Source: JAFAXD01 sp051985675
GTDB taxonomy: Bacteria; Pseudomonadota; Alphaproteobacteria; Rhizobiales; Xanthobacteraceae
Direction: 5' to 3'
Length of the DNA stretch: 64,000 bases
Assembly (NCBI GenBank): GCA_051985675.1
Contig: JBPYFJ010000092.1
Span: 21,966 to 85,965, forward strand
The notes under the pieces were generated by a model. The model did not search any database, was not told where the DNA came from, and worked only from the letters and a program-made list of their open reading frames with translations. How positions within the stretch are numbered: position 1 is the first letter of the stretch; each line of letters begins with the position of its first letter. Shown here one piece after another: positions 18,322-26,756 of this stretch. The translations under genes were made by a program, and so were the position numbers.

Positions 18322-19029
18322 ATGGCCCTCACACTTGAACCCGGCACTCTGATCGTTGCCTCCGCGTACCCCGATCCGCCGTTCGAAGTCGTGACCGACG
18401 GATTGCCCGGCGGCTTCGACCTGGAGCTCATGGGGGCCGTCTGCCGCGAGCTTGAGCTTACAATGCGGGCCGTGCGCTATGCGGGCAGCGATTTCAACGG
18501 TATCTTCGACGGCCTCGGCGACGGACGCTATGACGCGGTCATTTCGGGAACGACCATCACCCCCGAGCGCGCCAAGCGGGTCTTGTTTTCAAAACCGTAC
18601 CTCGTGTTCAACCAGGCCGTCGCGATCAATCGGGAGCGCACCCAGCGCGTCGCCACGGTCGCCGACCTGCGCGGTCTCGTTGCCGGCATCCAGCACGGCA
18701 ACACGTCGGACTTTGTCGCCAGGCGCCTTAAGGACGAGGGGATCATCGCCGACATTCGCTATTACGCGTATGACGACATCGGATCCGCGCTTGACGATCT
18801 CGAAGCGGGCCGCATCGGGCTCGTCATCAAGTTGTTTCCGGTGATCTCGTGGCTAGTCAAAGATCGGCCCAAACTGGCGGTCGCCCTGCAGGTGCCGACC
18901 CATGAGGAACTTGGGATCGCGGTTGCGAAGAACAATGAGCCCTTGTGCGAAGCCATCGACCGCGCTCTCGACGAGGTGAAGCGAAACGGTACATTTGCCG
19001 CACTTACGGCGCGCTGGTTTGCGGCTTAG
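18322..19029 (+). CDS. Type-3 solute-binding-domain protein without a signal peptide
   Basis: The 235 residues make almost a complete extracellular solute-binding family 3 domain: LIVASAYPDPPFEV, GFDLELMGAVCRELEL, YDAVISGTTITPERAKRVLFSKPY and AVAKNNEPLCEAIDRALDEVKRNGTFAAL. The protein begins at the first strand of the domain, with no signal peptide. Open sequence upstream to 18106 encodes no plausible signal either and crosses the divergent oxidase gene. It would therefore stay in the cytoplasm unless exported by another route. It sits 27 bases upstream of a cupin gene, with cysK following. A cytosolic amino-acid sensor or a mis-evolved importer component are both possible. Confidence 0.78.
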   Translation: MALTLEPGTLIVASAYPDPPFEVVTDGLPGGFDLELMGAVCRELELTMRAVRYAGSDFNGIFDGLGDGRYDAVISGTTITPERAKRVLFSKPYLVFNQAVAINRERTQRVATVADLRGLVAGIQHGNTSDFVARRLKDEGIIADIRYYAYDDIGSALDDLEAGRIGLVIKLFPVISWLVKDRPKLAVALQVPTHEELGIAVAKNNEPLCEAIDRALDEVKRNGTFAALTARWFAA

Positions 19030-19056
19030 TGGCGGGTCGGCAATCGAGGTTGCAAC

Positions 19057-19422
19057 ATGCTGCGGGCATTCAAATTCTTCACCGGGCCGGATAATGCCTC
19101 GCACGTACGCGAGGGTACGATCGACCTGAGTGCGCGGACCGACGTGCTTGCGATCCACTTTCAGGAGAGCCCGGCGCATTCATCTTACGATTGGCATACG
19201 GCGCCCGAGCAGCAATACGTGATCACATTGAGCGGCACGCTCGAGTTCATCACCCGGGACGGCGAGAAATTCGTGTTGCGGCCGGGTGATGTGCTGGTCG
19301 CGGACGATACCATTGGCACCGGCCATCGCTGGCGGTTGATCGACGACCAACCTTGGCGCCGGGCCTATGTGGTGTTGAAGCCGGGCGCCAAGGACGCGTT
19401 CGTGGCAAAGTCCGGCGGCTGA
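19057..19422 (+). CDS. Small cupin-domain protein
   Basis: A 121-residue single-domain beta-barrel protein. Cupin motif 1 is recognisable at DWHTAPEQQYVITLSGTLEF, and motif 2 at RPGDVLVADDTIGTGHRW. The metal ligands would be His in the first motif and His in GHRW. The function of such small cupins ranges from dioxygenase to ligand sensor and cannot be assigned here. The start has AGGTTGCAAC upstream. It is 27 bases after the signal-less binding protein and 76 bases before cysK, so the three may be one transcript. Confidence 0.85.
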   Translation: MLRAFKFFTGPDNASHVREGTIDLSARTDVLAIHFQESPAHSSYDWHTAPEQQYVITLSGTLEFITRDGEKFVLRPGDVLVADDTIGTGHRWRLIDDQPWRRAYVVLKPGAKDAFVAKSGG

Positions 19423-19498
19423 CCGTAACACTCGCATCCGAGAGGCGCCGCGCCGGCAGACGTGCGGAGCGGCCCCTCGCAAAACACACGGTGACGAC

Positions 19499-20488
19499 AT
19501 GAACGACAAGACTGCAATGCCCCCCGCTCGCTTCGACGCTCCGGGACGCGGACGCATTTACGACAGCATCGTTGAAACGATGGGCAACACGCCATTGGTT
19601 CGCGTGCGTCGCTTGTGTGAGGCCGAAGGGATCAAGGCCGATGTGCTGCTGAAGCTGGAGTTCTTCAATCCGCTCGCCAGCGTCAAGGATCGCATCGGCG
19701 TCAACATGATTCTGGCGTTGGAGCAGCAGGGCAAGATCAAGCCGGGCTCGACCCTGATCGAGCCGACGTCGGGCAATACCGGCATTGCACTGGCCTTCGT
19801 CGGGGCGGCGCGCGGGTATCGGGTGATCCTGACCATGCCGGATTCAATGTCGATCGAGCGGCGCAAAATGCTGGTGTTTCTCGGGGCTGAGCTGCACCTC
19901 ACCCCGCGCGAGCAGGGGATGAAAGGCGCGATGGCGCGCGCCCAGGAGCTGCTCAAGGAAATTCCCGGCTCGGTGATGCCTGGTCAGTTCACCAATCCTG
20001 CCAATCCGGAGGTCCATCGCAAGACGACGGCCGAGGAAATCTGGCGCGACACCGCCGGCGCTGTGGACGTGATCGTCTCCGGCGTTGGAACCGGCGGCAC
20101 GTTCACCGGAGTCTCCCAGGTCCTCAAACCACGCAAACCCACGCTGAAGATGGTCGCCGTCGAACCGGAGCTCAGCCCGGTTCTGTCCGGAGGCACGCAC
20201 CGTCCGCATCCCATTCAGGGGATCGGCGCGGGCTTCATCCCCGAGGTGATGGATACCAAGCTGATCGACGAGATCGTCACAGTGAGCAACGACGACGCGA
20301 TTGGCATTGCGCGCAAGCTGGCGAGCGCCGAAGGAATCCCGTGCGGAATTTCGAGCGGTGCCGCATTGGCGGCAGCGTTCAAGATCGCACGGCGGCCGGA
20401 AAGTGCCGGAAAAATGATTGTCACCGTCATTCCCGACTTCGCCGAGCGCTATATTTCAACGGTGCTGTTCGAAGGGCTGGGGACGTAA
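19499..20488 (+). CDS. cysK: Cysteine synthase A (O-acetylserine sulfhydrylase)
   Basis: A 329-residue PLP enzyme that joins sulfide to O-acetylserine to give cysteine. The PLP lysine lies in NPLASVKDR, the substrate loop is PTSGNTGIALAF, the phosphate-binding loop is GVGTGGTFTG, and the C-terminal pyridine-nitrogen serine region reads PCGISSGAA. All are canonical. The length is normal, with a short N-terminal extension of about 20 residues before YDSIVETMGNTPL. The ribosome site is weak (GGTGA). It follows a cupin and a binding-domain protein, which might sense or handle a sulfur amino acid, though that is inference. No serine acetyltransferase is nearby. Confidence 0.94.
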   Translation: MNDKTAMPPARFDAPGRGRIYDSIVETMGNTPLVRVRRLCEAEGIKADVLLKLEFFNPLASVKDRIGVNMILALEQQGKIKPGSTLIEPTSGNTGIALAFVGAARGYRVILTMPDSMSIERRKMLVFLGAELHLTPREQGMKGAMARAQELLKEIPGSVMPGQFTNPANPEVHRKTTAEEIWRDTAGAVDVIVSGVGTGGTFTGVSQVLKPRKPTLKMVAVEPELSPVLSGGTHRPHPIQGIGAGFIPEVMDTKLIDEIVTVSNDDAIGIARKLASAEGIPCGISSGAALAAAFKIARRPESAGKMIVTVIPDFAERYISTVLFEGLGT

Positions 20489-20506
20489 TGATAAGGACTT
20501 ACCGGG

Positions 20507-20737
20507 TCAGCACACGCGCCGCCCGCGAACCCAAACGCACCGAGTCACGGGACGGCCGGCCACGGCTCGTCGGCGCACCACGACGACAGCTGGCTCGACG
20601 ACGGATGCGTTGCGGACGGATAGATTGAGCGCTGCTTCCCCACCACCGAGTAGCGCTCCGGCCTGGGTCGCAGCGGCTGCGAACACGAGTCCAATCACAA
20701 GCGCGGCGATGCTTCCCAGTCTGAACGTCGTAGTCAT
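20507..20737 (-). CDS. Small secreted basic protein of unknown function
   Basis: A 76-residue protein that starts with a clear signal peptide (residues 1-25, through FAAAATQAGA). Its short, basic mature tail contains VVVVRRRAVAGR and ends with two cysteines (CVWVRGRRVC). The ATG at 20737 has GGAG nine bases upstream; the longer open frame to 20872 would overlap the PhyH gene and hides the signal. I do not recognise the family; small Arg-rich exported proteins of this kind are common in rhizobial genomes. It is convergent with cysK, with 18 bases between stops. Confidence 0.6.
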   Translation of the reverse strand: MTTTFRLGSIAALVIGLVFAAAATQAGALLGGGEAALNLSVRNASVVEPAVVVVRRRAVAGRPVTRCVWVRGRRVC

Positions 20738-20849
20738 GGGCGCTCTCCGTTCGGCATAGACCGCAATTCGCGACCCCCAAGCTGAGCAATGATAGGCATT
20801 CTGCCAATGGGTTGGAAGCGGCGCACGGGTGTGCGCGTTGCGCGCCGCT

Positions 20850-21677
20850 CTACCGCGTTGCAGCCTCGGCATCCTGCCGGTGGGCCTTGTCGCGATAATG
20901 GCGGTCGGCCTGGTACATCAGATCCCAAATCACGGGATCGCGGTCTCGGGTCGGCAACGGATCGTGATCCCAGTAGCCGTAACGATCCTCGCCGCTCATC
21001 AAGGTGGCGGCACGCCGGCCAGTCGTTGATTCGACATGCGCCGGGATGAACATCATCGCAAAGCCGATCCGGCGATCATCCGACGTGTTCGGCTCCGAGC
21101 TATGAAACAGATGGCCGTGGTGGATCGAGAACTCGCCCGGCTTGAGCACGATATCGACGGCGGACGTCTCATCGACATCGACCAGCGCCTGACCGCGCGA
21201 CAGCAGGTTGTCCTTATCGTGGGTTTCGACGTGCTTGTGGGTACCGGTGCGGTGCGAGCCCGGAACCGCGCGCATGCACCCGTTGTGGCGCGTGACCTCG
21301 TTGAGCGCGAGCCAGGCCGTGATGATGGTCGGCGGCTTCAACCCGAAATAGGCGTGGTCCTGGTGCCAGCTCACGAACTTGCGGTCCTGCGGATCCTTGA
21401 TCCAGAACCGCGACGCCATGATGAACAAGTCCGGGCCCGCAAGGTCCGCGATTGCGCCGAGGAGGCGCGGGTGACGGGCGAGGCGCCAAGCCCAATCGAA
21501 GTAGAGATGCCCCTTGATGTGAATTGTCTCGACCGCCGAACGACCGGTCTCCGCCTCGTAGGCCTCGAGCCGCCGGCGGCAGTCGGCGGCCTCATCGGGC
21601 GATATCGCAACCACCGGCGAGACGAAGCCAGCCTCCGCGAAGGTCCGGACCTCACGTTCGCTCAGTACCTTCGGCAT
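20850..21677 (-). CDS. Phytanoyl-CoA dioxygenase (PhyH) family Fe(II)/2-oxoglutarate oxygenase
   Basis: A 275-residue non-haem iron oxygenase. The metal triad is visible as HQD in WHQDHAYFGL plus the distal histidine in FSIHHGHLFHSSEPN; the arginine that binds 2-oxoglutarate is probably in DRRIGFAMMF. The family hydroxylates small carboxylic acids, amino acid derivatives and phosphonates; this member's substrate is unknown. The start at 21677 follows GGGAGGAG, better than the in-frame ATG at 21704. It is divergent from the branched-chain-type ABC operon with 108 bases between starts, so the enzyme may act on what that importer brings in. Confidence 0.88.
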   Translation of the reverse strand: MPKVLSEREVRTFAEAGFVSPVVAISPDEAADCRRRLEAYEAETGRSAVETIHIKGHLYFDWAWRLARHPRLLGAIADLAGPDLFIMASRFWIKDPQDRKFVSWHQDHAYFGLKPPTIITAWLALNEVTRHNGCMRAVPGSHRTGTHKHVETHDKDNLLSRGQALVDVDETSAVDIVLKPGEFSIHHGHLFHSSEPNTSDDRRIGFAMMFIPAHVESTTGRRAATLMSGEDRYGYWDHDPLPTRDRDPVIWDLMYQADRHYRDKAHRQDAEAATR

Positions 21678-21785
21678 GCACTCCTCCCGGGAGCGTTTTG
21701 ACAATGGTTCTCACTTTATGATCGACTATAGCCGGCGACAAAATCAGATGAACCCCTACAATTTGGGTTCGGGAGGACCATTTCG

Positions 21786-22952
21786 ATGAAAACCTTGGCC
21801 ACAGCGGCGGCCCTCACCGGTTTAATCGCTGCCCTGAGCACCGGCGCGTTCGCGGAGGACAGTGTCAAGGTCGGCGTTCTGGTGGGCTACTCGGGCATCT
21901 CCTCGCTCAGCGGCCAGCAGACCGACGCCGCCATCAAATTGTTCCAGAAGAAGTATGGCGAGGCGCCTGGCGGCAAGAAAATCGAATTGATCCGGCGCGA
22001 CACCACCGGTCCCAATCCTGAGGTCGCCAAGCGGCTCGTGCAGGAAGCCGTGACCCGCGACAAGGCGCGGATCCTGATTGGGCCTGATTTCACCCCGAAC
22101 ACGCTCGCGGCGGCCCCGATCGTCACCGAGGCCAAGGTCCCGACAATGGTTATCGGTGCGGCGACGACGGGCATCATCGAGAAGTCGCCGTACTTCACCC
22201 GCACCTTCTTCGCGACCCCGCAGCAGTGCAAGCCGCTCGCCCCCTATGCGGTGAAGAACAATTGGAAAAAAGTTTACGTGATGGTGGCTGACTTTGCGCC
22301 GGGCCACGACTGCGAGAAGTACTACACCTCGGCCTTGACGGAAGCCGGCGGCACCGTCGTTGGCAACGTCCGCATCCCGCTCAGCAATCCGGAATTCTCC
22401 GCCTACATGCAGCGGATCAAGGATTCCAAGCCCGACGCTTTGTTCATCTTCATGCCGTTGGGCGAACCGAGCATCGGCGCGCTGCGCGCCGTCAACGACT
22501 CCGGGTTGAAGGCATCGGGCGTCAAGATTCTGGCCGTCGGCGACACTACGGACGAGACCTACGTCGACGCGGTCGGCGATGCGGCACTCGGCACGATCAC
22601 CACGGGGATTTATTCGACCCAGCACGACTCGGCGATGAACAAGGAGTTCGTCAAGGACTTCGAAGCGCTCAACGGCAAGTCGCCGCGCATCGGCTGGACC
22701 GCGATCTCGATCTGGGACGCGTTCCGGCTGGTCTATGACGGCTTGGCCGCGCAGTCCGGGAGCAGCTTCGACCCCGACAAGTTCATGGCGTTCGTGCACG
22801 GCCGCTCGTTCGAGAGCCCGCGCGGCCCGATTACCATCGACAAGACCACCGGCGACATCATCCAGAACATCTATATCCGGCGCACCGACAAGATCGACGG
22901 CGTTCTACAGAATGTCGAGATCGCCACGCTACCAAACGAAGGGTTCAAATAA
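21786..22952 (+). CDS. Branched-chain amino-acid-type ABC transporter substrate-binding protein
   Basis: A 388-residue periplasmic binding protein of the LivK class, first gene of a five-gene operon. Residues 1-23 are a signal peptide ending FAEDS. The mature part begins VKVGVLVGYSGISSLSGQQT, typical of the family, and keeps the two-lobe pattern through IGPDFTPNTLAAAPI and IDKTTGDIIQNIYI. Such proteins bind branched-chain amino acids but also urea, amides and aromatic acids, so the ligand is undetermined. A GGGAGG site lies nine bases before the ATG. The divergent PhyH oxygenase may process the imported compound. Confidence 0.92.
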   Translation: MKTLATAAALTGLIAALSTGAFAEDSVKVGVLVGYSGISSLSGQQTDAAIKLFQKKYGEAPGGKKIELIRRDTTGPNPEVAKRLVQEAVTRDKARILIGPDFTPNTLAAAPIVTEAKVPTMVIGAATTGIIEKSPYFTRTFFATPQQCKPLAPYAVKNNWKKVYVMVADFAPGHDCEKYYTSALTEAGGTVVGNVRIPLSNPEFSAYMQRIKDSKPDALFIFMPLGEPSIGALRAVNDSGLKASGVKILAVGDTTDETYVDAVGDAALGTITTGIYSTQHDSAMNKEFVKDFEALNGKSPRIGWTAISIWDAFRLVYDGLAAQSGSSFDPDKFMAFVHGRSFESPRGPITIDKTTGDIIQNIYIRRTDKIDGVLQNVEIATLPNEGFK

Positions 22953-22976
22953 TCCTGCGGTACGGGTGGAGCATCC

Positions 22977-23840
22977 ATGACCTCAGTGTTGACGGTGCTC
23001 TTCAACGGCGTGGCGTACGGAATGCTGCTGTTCATCATGTCGGTCGGCCTGTCGGTTACGATGGGCATGATGAACTTCGTCAACCTTGCGCAAGCGAGCT
23101 TTTCGATGCTGGGTGGCTACGTCATGGTAGCCGTCACGCAGCAGCTCGGGATCCCGTTCCTGGCAAGCCTGCCGATTGCGTTCATCGTGGTCGGGATCGT
23201 GTCGCTGGTGCTCGAACGCGTGGTGTTTCGGCACTTCTATGGCACCGATGATCTAACCCAGGTCCTGCTGACGATCGGGTTGATTTTCATGTCGATCGCG
23301 ATCGTCACCTATTTCTGGGGCAGCACCTACCAACAGGTCAGCGTGCCGGCCTGGCTGACCGGCCAGCAGGACGTGCTCGGGTTCACGCTCGAGCGCTATC
23401 GCATGTTTCTGGTGGCGGTGGGCGGGGCGCTGGCGCTCGTGCTGGTGTTCGGGCTGGAGCGGACCCGGTTCGGGGCGATCGTGCGGGCCTGCGTCGACAA
23501 TAATCGCGTCGCGCGCGCCTGCGGTCTCAATACCGACTTGGTGTTTGCCTTAACGTTTGCCATTGGCGGCGGGCTTGCAGGACTCGCCGGCGCACTGGCG
23601 GCCAACCTTCTCGGCATCGATCCGAATTTTCCACTGCGGTACCTGGTGTATTTGCTGATCGTTGTCTCGGTCGGCGGCATGGGAACGATCAGCGGAACGC
23701 TGATCGCTGGCCTCGTTTTGGGGATCGGGGACGTCGCCTGCAAGTACTACGTGCCGGAGCTCGGGGGATTCGTGATCTACGCGATCACGGTCGCGGTCAT
23801 GCTGTGGCGGCCGCACGGGCTGTTGGGGCGGCGGGCATGA
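22977..23840 (+). CDS. Branched-chain-type ABC transporter permease, LivH family
   Basis: A 287-residue inner-membrane protein with about eight hydrophobic segments. It carries the LivH fingerprint GMMNFVNLAQASFSMLGGYV near the N-terminus and the coupling-loop sequence IVRACVDNNRVARACGLNT. It pairs with the LivM-like permease to form the translocation channel. GGAGCATCC precedes the ATG 24 bases after the binding protein stop. Its stop overlaps the start of the next gene by four bases (ATGA), a sign of translational coupling. Confidence 0.92.
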   Translation: MTSVLTVLFNGVAYGMLLFIMSVGLSVTMGMMNFVNLAQASFSMLGGYVMVAVTQQLGIPFLASLPIAFIVVGIVSLVLERVVFRHFYGTDDLTQVLLTIGLIFMSIAIVTYFWGSTYQQVSVPAWLTGQQDVLGFTLERYRMFLVAVGGALALVLVFGLERTRFGAIVRACVDNNRVARACGLNTDLVFALTFAIGGGLAGLAGALAANLLGIDPNFPLRYLVYLLIVVSVGGMGTISGTLIAGLVLGIGDVACKYYVPELGGFVIYAITVAVMLWRPHGLLGRRA

Positions 23841-24835
23841 GTTCGCTCAGTTCTCACGCGCCGCCGTTGTCAGGACGCCAGTATTTCGCATCCATCGCAC
23901 GCTGGGGCCCGGGCGAGATCATCTTCTGGGCGGCTCTGCTGGCGGTGTTCTTCGTCCCTGACGCGAACCTCCCGCTCTACGGGCAGATCGTGATCTGGGG
24001 CCTGTTCGCGATGTCGCTCGATCTGCTGCTCGGTTATCGCGGCATTCCCTCCGTGGGCCACGCTGCGTTCTTTGGGATCGGCGCCTACACCGCCGGCTAT
24101 CTCGGCAAGTTCGGGTGGACCGAGCCGATCAGCGGACTGCTACTGGCCTCAATCATCGCCGGGCTCGTCGGTTGGCTCACCGGCCGCCTCATCCGGCGGG
24201 TGAGCGGCATAGCGCTGTTGATGGTCACGCTCGGTCTCAATCTGATCCTCTACGATATCGTGCACCGTCAGAGCGATCTCACCGGCGGCGACGACGGTCT
24301 GCAGGGAATCGTGATCGCTCCCGTGCTCGGCTTGTTCCGGTTCGATATCTACGGCCGCACCGCTTATCTCTACGCGCTTGCCGTGACGTTTGTGTTGTTC
24401 CTGGTGGCACGTGCGCTCGTCAAGTCGCCGTTCGGCTTGGCGCTGCTGGGCGCGCGCGAAAATCCGCGCCGCATGATTACGCTCGGCACGCCGATCGAGC
24501 GCGACGTATCGACGGTGTTCGCGATCGCGTGTGCAATCGCGGGCGCCGCCGGCGCCTTACTTACGCAAACCACGCAGTTCGTCTCGCCGGCCACCTTGTC
24601 GTTCCAGCGTTCCGCCGATGTGCTGGTGATCCTGATTATCGGAGGCACCGGCCGGCTCTACGGCGGATTTATCGGCGCAATCGTGTTTCTGTTGCTGCGC
24701 GACTGGCTCGCCGCGCTCAGCCCGGTCTACTGGTACTTCTGGATCGGTCTCTTGCTGGTTGTCGTCGTGGCGTTCTTTCGGAGGGGGATCGTGCCGTCGG
24801 TCGAGACGCTGGCGCAGCGCCTGCGCCGACGATGA
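23837..24835 (+). CDS. Branched-chain-type ABC transporter permease, LivM family
   Basis: A 332-residue inner-membrane permease, partner of the LivH-like protein. LLGYRGIPSVGHAAFFGIGAY is the LivM signature; LLGARENPRRMITLGTP is the loop that contacts the ATPase. The start is the ATG at 23837, overlapping the upstream stop by ATGA. A longer frame from 23804 exists but would overlap LivH by 37 bases without need. Its own stop again overlaps the next start by ATGA, so livH, livM and livG are translationally chained. Confidence 0.92.
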   Translation: MSSLSSHAPPLSGRQYFASIARWGPGEIIFWAALLAVFFVPDANLPLYGQIVIWGLFAMSLDLLLGYRGIPSVGHAAFFGIGAYTAGYLGKFGWTEPISGLLLASIIAGLVGWLTGRLIRRVSGIALLMVTLGLNLILYDIVHRQSDLTGGDDGLQGIVIAPVLGLFRFDIYGRTAYLYALAVTFVLFLVARALVKSPFGLALLGARENPRRMITLGTPIERDVSTVFAIACAIAGAAGALLTQTTQFVSPATLSFQRSADVLVILIIGGTGRLYGGFIGAIVFLLLRDWLAALSPVYWYFWIGLLLVVVVAFFRRGIVPSVETLAQRLRRR

Positions 24836-25590
24836 CGGATGCGGCTTCCGATCAGTCGGTACTTGAGACGCGCGACCTGCGCATGGCGTTCGGCGGTCTT
24901 GTTGTCTTCGAGAATCTGAATTTCTCCCTGCGACGCGGCGAGCGGCACGCCATTATCGGCCCGAACGGCGCCGGCAAGACGACCTTTGTGAGCCTCGTCA
25001 CCGGGTTGTTGCGGCCGAGCGGGGGTGACGTGATGTTCAACGGCAGTGTGATCACGCACGCTTCGCCGCAGCAGCGCGTGAAAGCCGGCATTGCGCGCAC
25101 GTTCCAGATCAACTCGCTGTTCAAGGCGCTCAACCCGCTCGCGTCGCTCGTCATCGCGCTGGCCGAACGCGAGGGCAGGGGCGGCATCTCGCTCCGCTCG
25201 GTGGCACGGCAAACAGGCTTGATCGAGGAGGCGAGCGCACTGCTTGCAAAATTCGGCCTCGCGGACGATGCGTTGGTGACGACCGAAAAGCTGCCCTATG
25301 GCAAGCAGCGGTTGCTCGAAGTCGCGCTGGCGCTGGCGCTGCGGCCGCAACTGCTGCTGCTCGACGAGCCGGCGGCGGGGCTCTCGACCGAACAGGGGCA
25401 CGAGCTGTTTCGCCAGTTGGCGATCCTGACCGGGGACACCACGGTTCTGTTCATCGAGCACGACATGAACCTCGTGTTCCGCTATGCGGATCGCGTGTCG
25501 GTGTTCGCGGCCGGCGCGCTGGTGGTGCAGGACACGCCCGAACGCGTGCGCAATCACCCGCGCGTGCGGGAGGTCTACCTTGGCGTCTGA
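24832..25590 (+). CDS. Branched-chain-type ABC transporter ATP-binding protein, LivG family
   Basis: A 252-residue cytoplasmic ATPase. It has Walker A IGPNGAGKTT, LivG-type AGIARTFQINSLF after the Q-loop, Walker B LLLLDEPAAGL and the switch FIEHDMNLVF. The signature motif region reads TEKLPYGKQRLLEVALAL, in which the usual LSYG-Q is represented by LPYGKQ, normal for LivG. The start at 24832 overlaps the permease stop (ATGA). It supplies half of the nucleotide-binding pair with the following LivF-like protein. Confidence 0.92.
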   Translation: MTDAASDQSVLETRDLRMAFGGLVVFENLNFSLRRGERHAIIGPNGAGKTTFVSLVTGLLRPSGGDVMFNGSVITHASPQQRVKAGIARTFQINSLFKALNPLASLVIALAEREGRGGISLRSVARQTGLIEEASALLAKFGLADDALVTTEKLPYGKQRLLEVALALALRPQLLLLDEPAAGLSTEQGHELFRQLAILTGDTTVLFIEHDMNLVFRYADRVSVFAAGALVVQDTPERVRNHPRVREVYLGV

Positions 25591-26293
25591 CGTCCCGGCG
25601 CTCGCGGTCAACGGCCTGCTCGCCGGGTACGGCCAGGCCCGCGTGCTGCACGGCGTCGACTTGGCGGTTGCCCGCGGCGAGATGGTGGTCGTGATCGGCC
25701 GCAACGGCGTCGGCAAGACCACACTGATCGAGACGTTGTGCGGTTTGACGACGCTGCAGGGTGGCGAGATTTTTCTCCACGGTGCGCGGGTCGAGGCACT
25801 GCCTGCGCACCGCCGCAGCCGGCTCGGGCTCGGGTGGGTGCCGCAGGAGCGCGAGGTATTCGGGTCGCTGACGGTTGAGGAAAACCTCGCCGTTGTGGCG
25901 CGGTCGGGTATTTGGGCGATCGACAAGCTCTACGATCTGTTTCCGCGTCTTGGTGCGCGCCGCCGCAATTCGGGGGTTCAGCTCTCGGGCGGCGAGCAGC
26001 AAATGCTCGCCATCGCACGCGCGCTCGCGACCAACCCGTCAGTTCTGTTGTTGGACGAACCGGTGGAAGGGCTCGCACCGCTCGTCGTGCAGGAGCTGGT
26101 GGCGGCGATCGCACGCATGCGCGCGAGTGGCGATCTGGCGATCCTGATGGTCGAACAGAAGTTCGAGATCGCGCTCGCGAACTCGGATCGCTGCCTGGTC
26201 ATGGACCGCGGCGAGATCGTGCACCGCTGCGCCAGCAAGGACCTCCTGCATGATCATGCGACGCTCGACCGCCTGATCGGGGTGGCAGAATGA
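25580..26293 (+). CDS. Branched-chain-type ABC transporter ATP-binding protein, LivF family, TTG start
   Basis: A 237-residue ATPase, last gene of the importer operon. Walker A is GRNGVGKTT, the signature is QLSGGEQQMLAIARAL, Walker B is VLLLDEPVEGL and the switch is MVEQKFEIAL. The only sensible start is TTG at 25580, overlapping the end of livG by 11 bases. A strong GGGAGG lies six bases before it, inside livG, and the protein then begins ASDVPALAVNGLLAGYG as LivF proteins do. The rare start codon may tune its level relative to LivG. Confidence 0.9.
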   Translation: MASDVPALAVNGLLAGYGQARVLHGVDLAVARGEMVVVIGRNGVGKTTLIETLCGLTTLQGGEIFLHGARVEALPAHRRSRLGLGWVPQEREVFGSLTVEENLAVVARSGIWAIDKLYDLFPRLGARRRNSGVQLSGGEQQMLAIARALATNPSVLLLDEPVEGLAPLVVQELVAAIARMRASGDLAILMVEQKFEIALANSDRCLVMDRGEIVHRCASKDLLHDHATLDRLIGVAE

Positions 26294-26756
26294 TCCGGCT
26301 TTTGGTCGCGCTAGGAGGATGCTGAAAAGCTCCTCGGCCGTCGTTCCCGGGTCGGACACAGCAAGGCCCCCGCGTGCGAGCGCGCGGGGTGCTGGGCCAG
26401 AACGCCTAACAACAACTAGATCGAATATGCACCCGATTTATCCACTGGCATTCGGTCGTCTACATCGGTGACACGTGGATGTGATCGCCGCCGGTTACCG
26501 TCTTCACGTTCCGTTGAGTGGGGTGGTGATTCATCAACCGTTCCGTCGGGAATAACCATCGAGATCCCCGAGTCAGGTGCACAAGCGACGAACGCGCTGC
26601 CGACGCGCGATTGCGTGGCACGCACGCCGTCTGTTGGCTGGCGACGCCAGCGGAATGGAGTGATTGCGCTGTCTTGATCGGTCTGCAACTCGATGCCTTG
26701 GTCTGAGTAGCAAATTCGAAGCTCACTGCATTGCTCAGTCATTGGGGGTTGGGTCT
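26294..26756. other. 463-base intergenic stretch with a GC hairpin
   Basis: No supported gene lies here. A GC-rich hairpin at 26365-26395 may end the importer transcript (listed separately). On the minus strand a frame of 108 codons (26416-26742) is open, but it lacks a ribosome site and recognisable domains; it is recorded as rejected. Base composition becomes visibly less GC-rich from about 26400, continuing through the next two genes. Confidence 0.5.
26367..26390 (+). terminator. Possible GC-rich terminator hairpin after the ABC operon
   Basis: CCCCGCG at 26368-26374 pairs with CGCGGGG at 26383-26389 around an eight-base loop, and flanking GGCC/GGCC bases extend the stem. It starts about 74 bases after the last ABC gene. 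No T-run follows, so an intrinsic terminator is only possible, not shown. Confidence 0.3.

Noticed and set aside
26416..26742. A 108-residue minus-strand protein in the gap before the patatin gene
   Set aside because: Open and with varied composition, but it has no ribosome site, no signal or domain, and partly overlaps the possible upstream part of the patatin frame.
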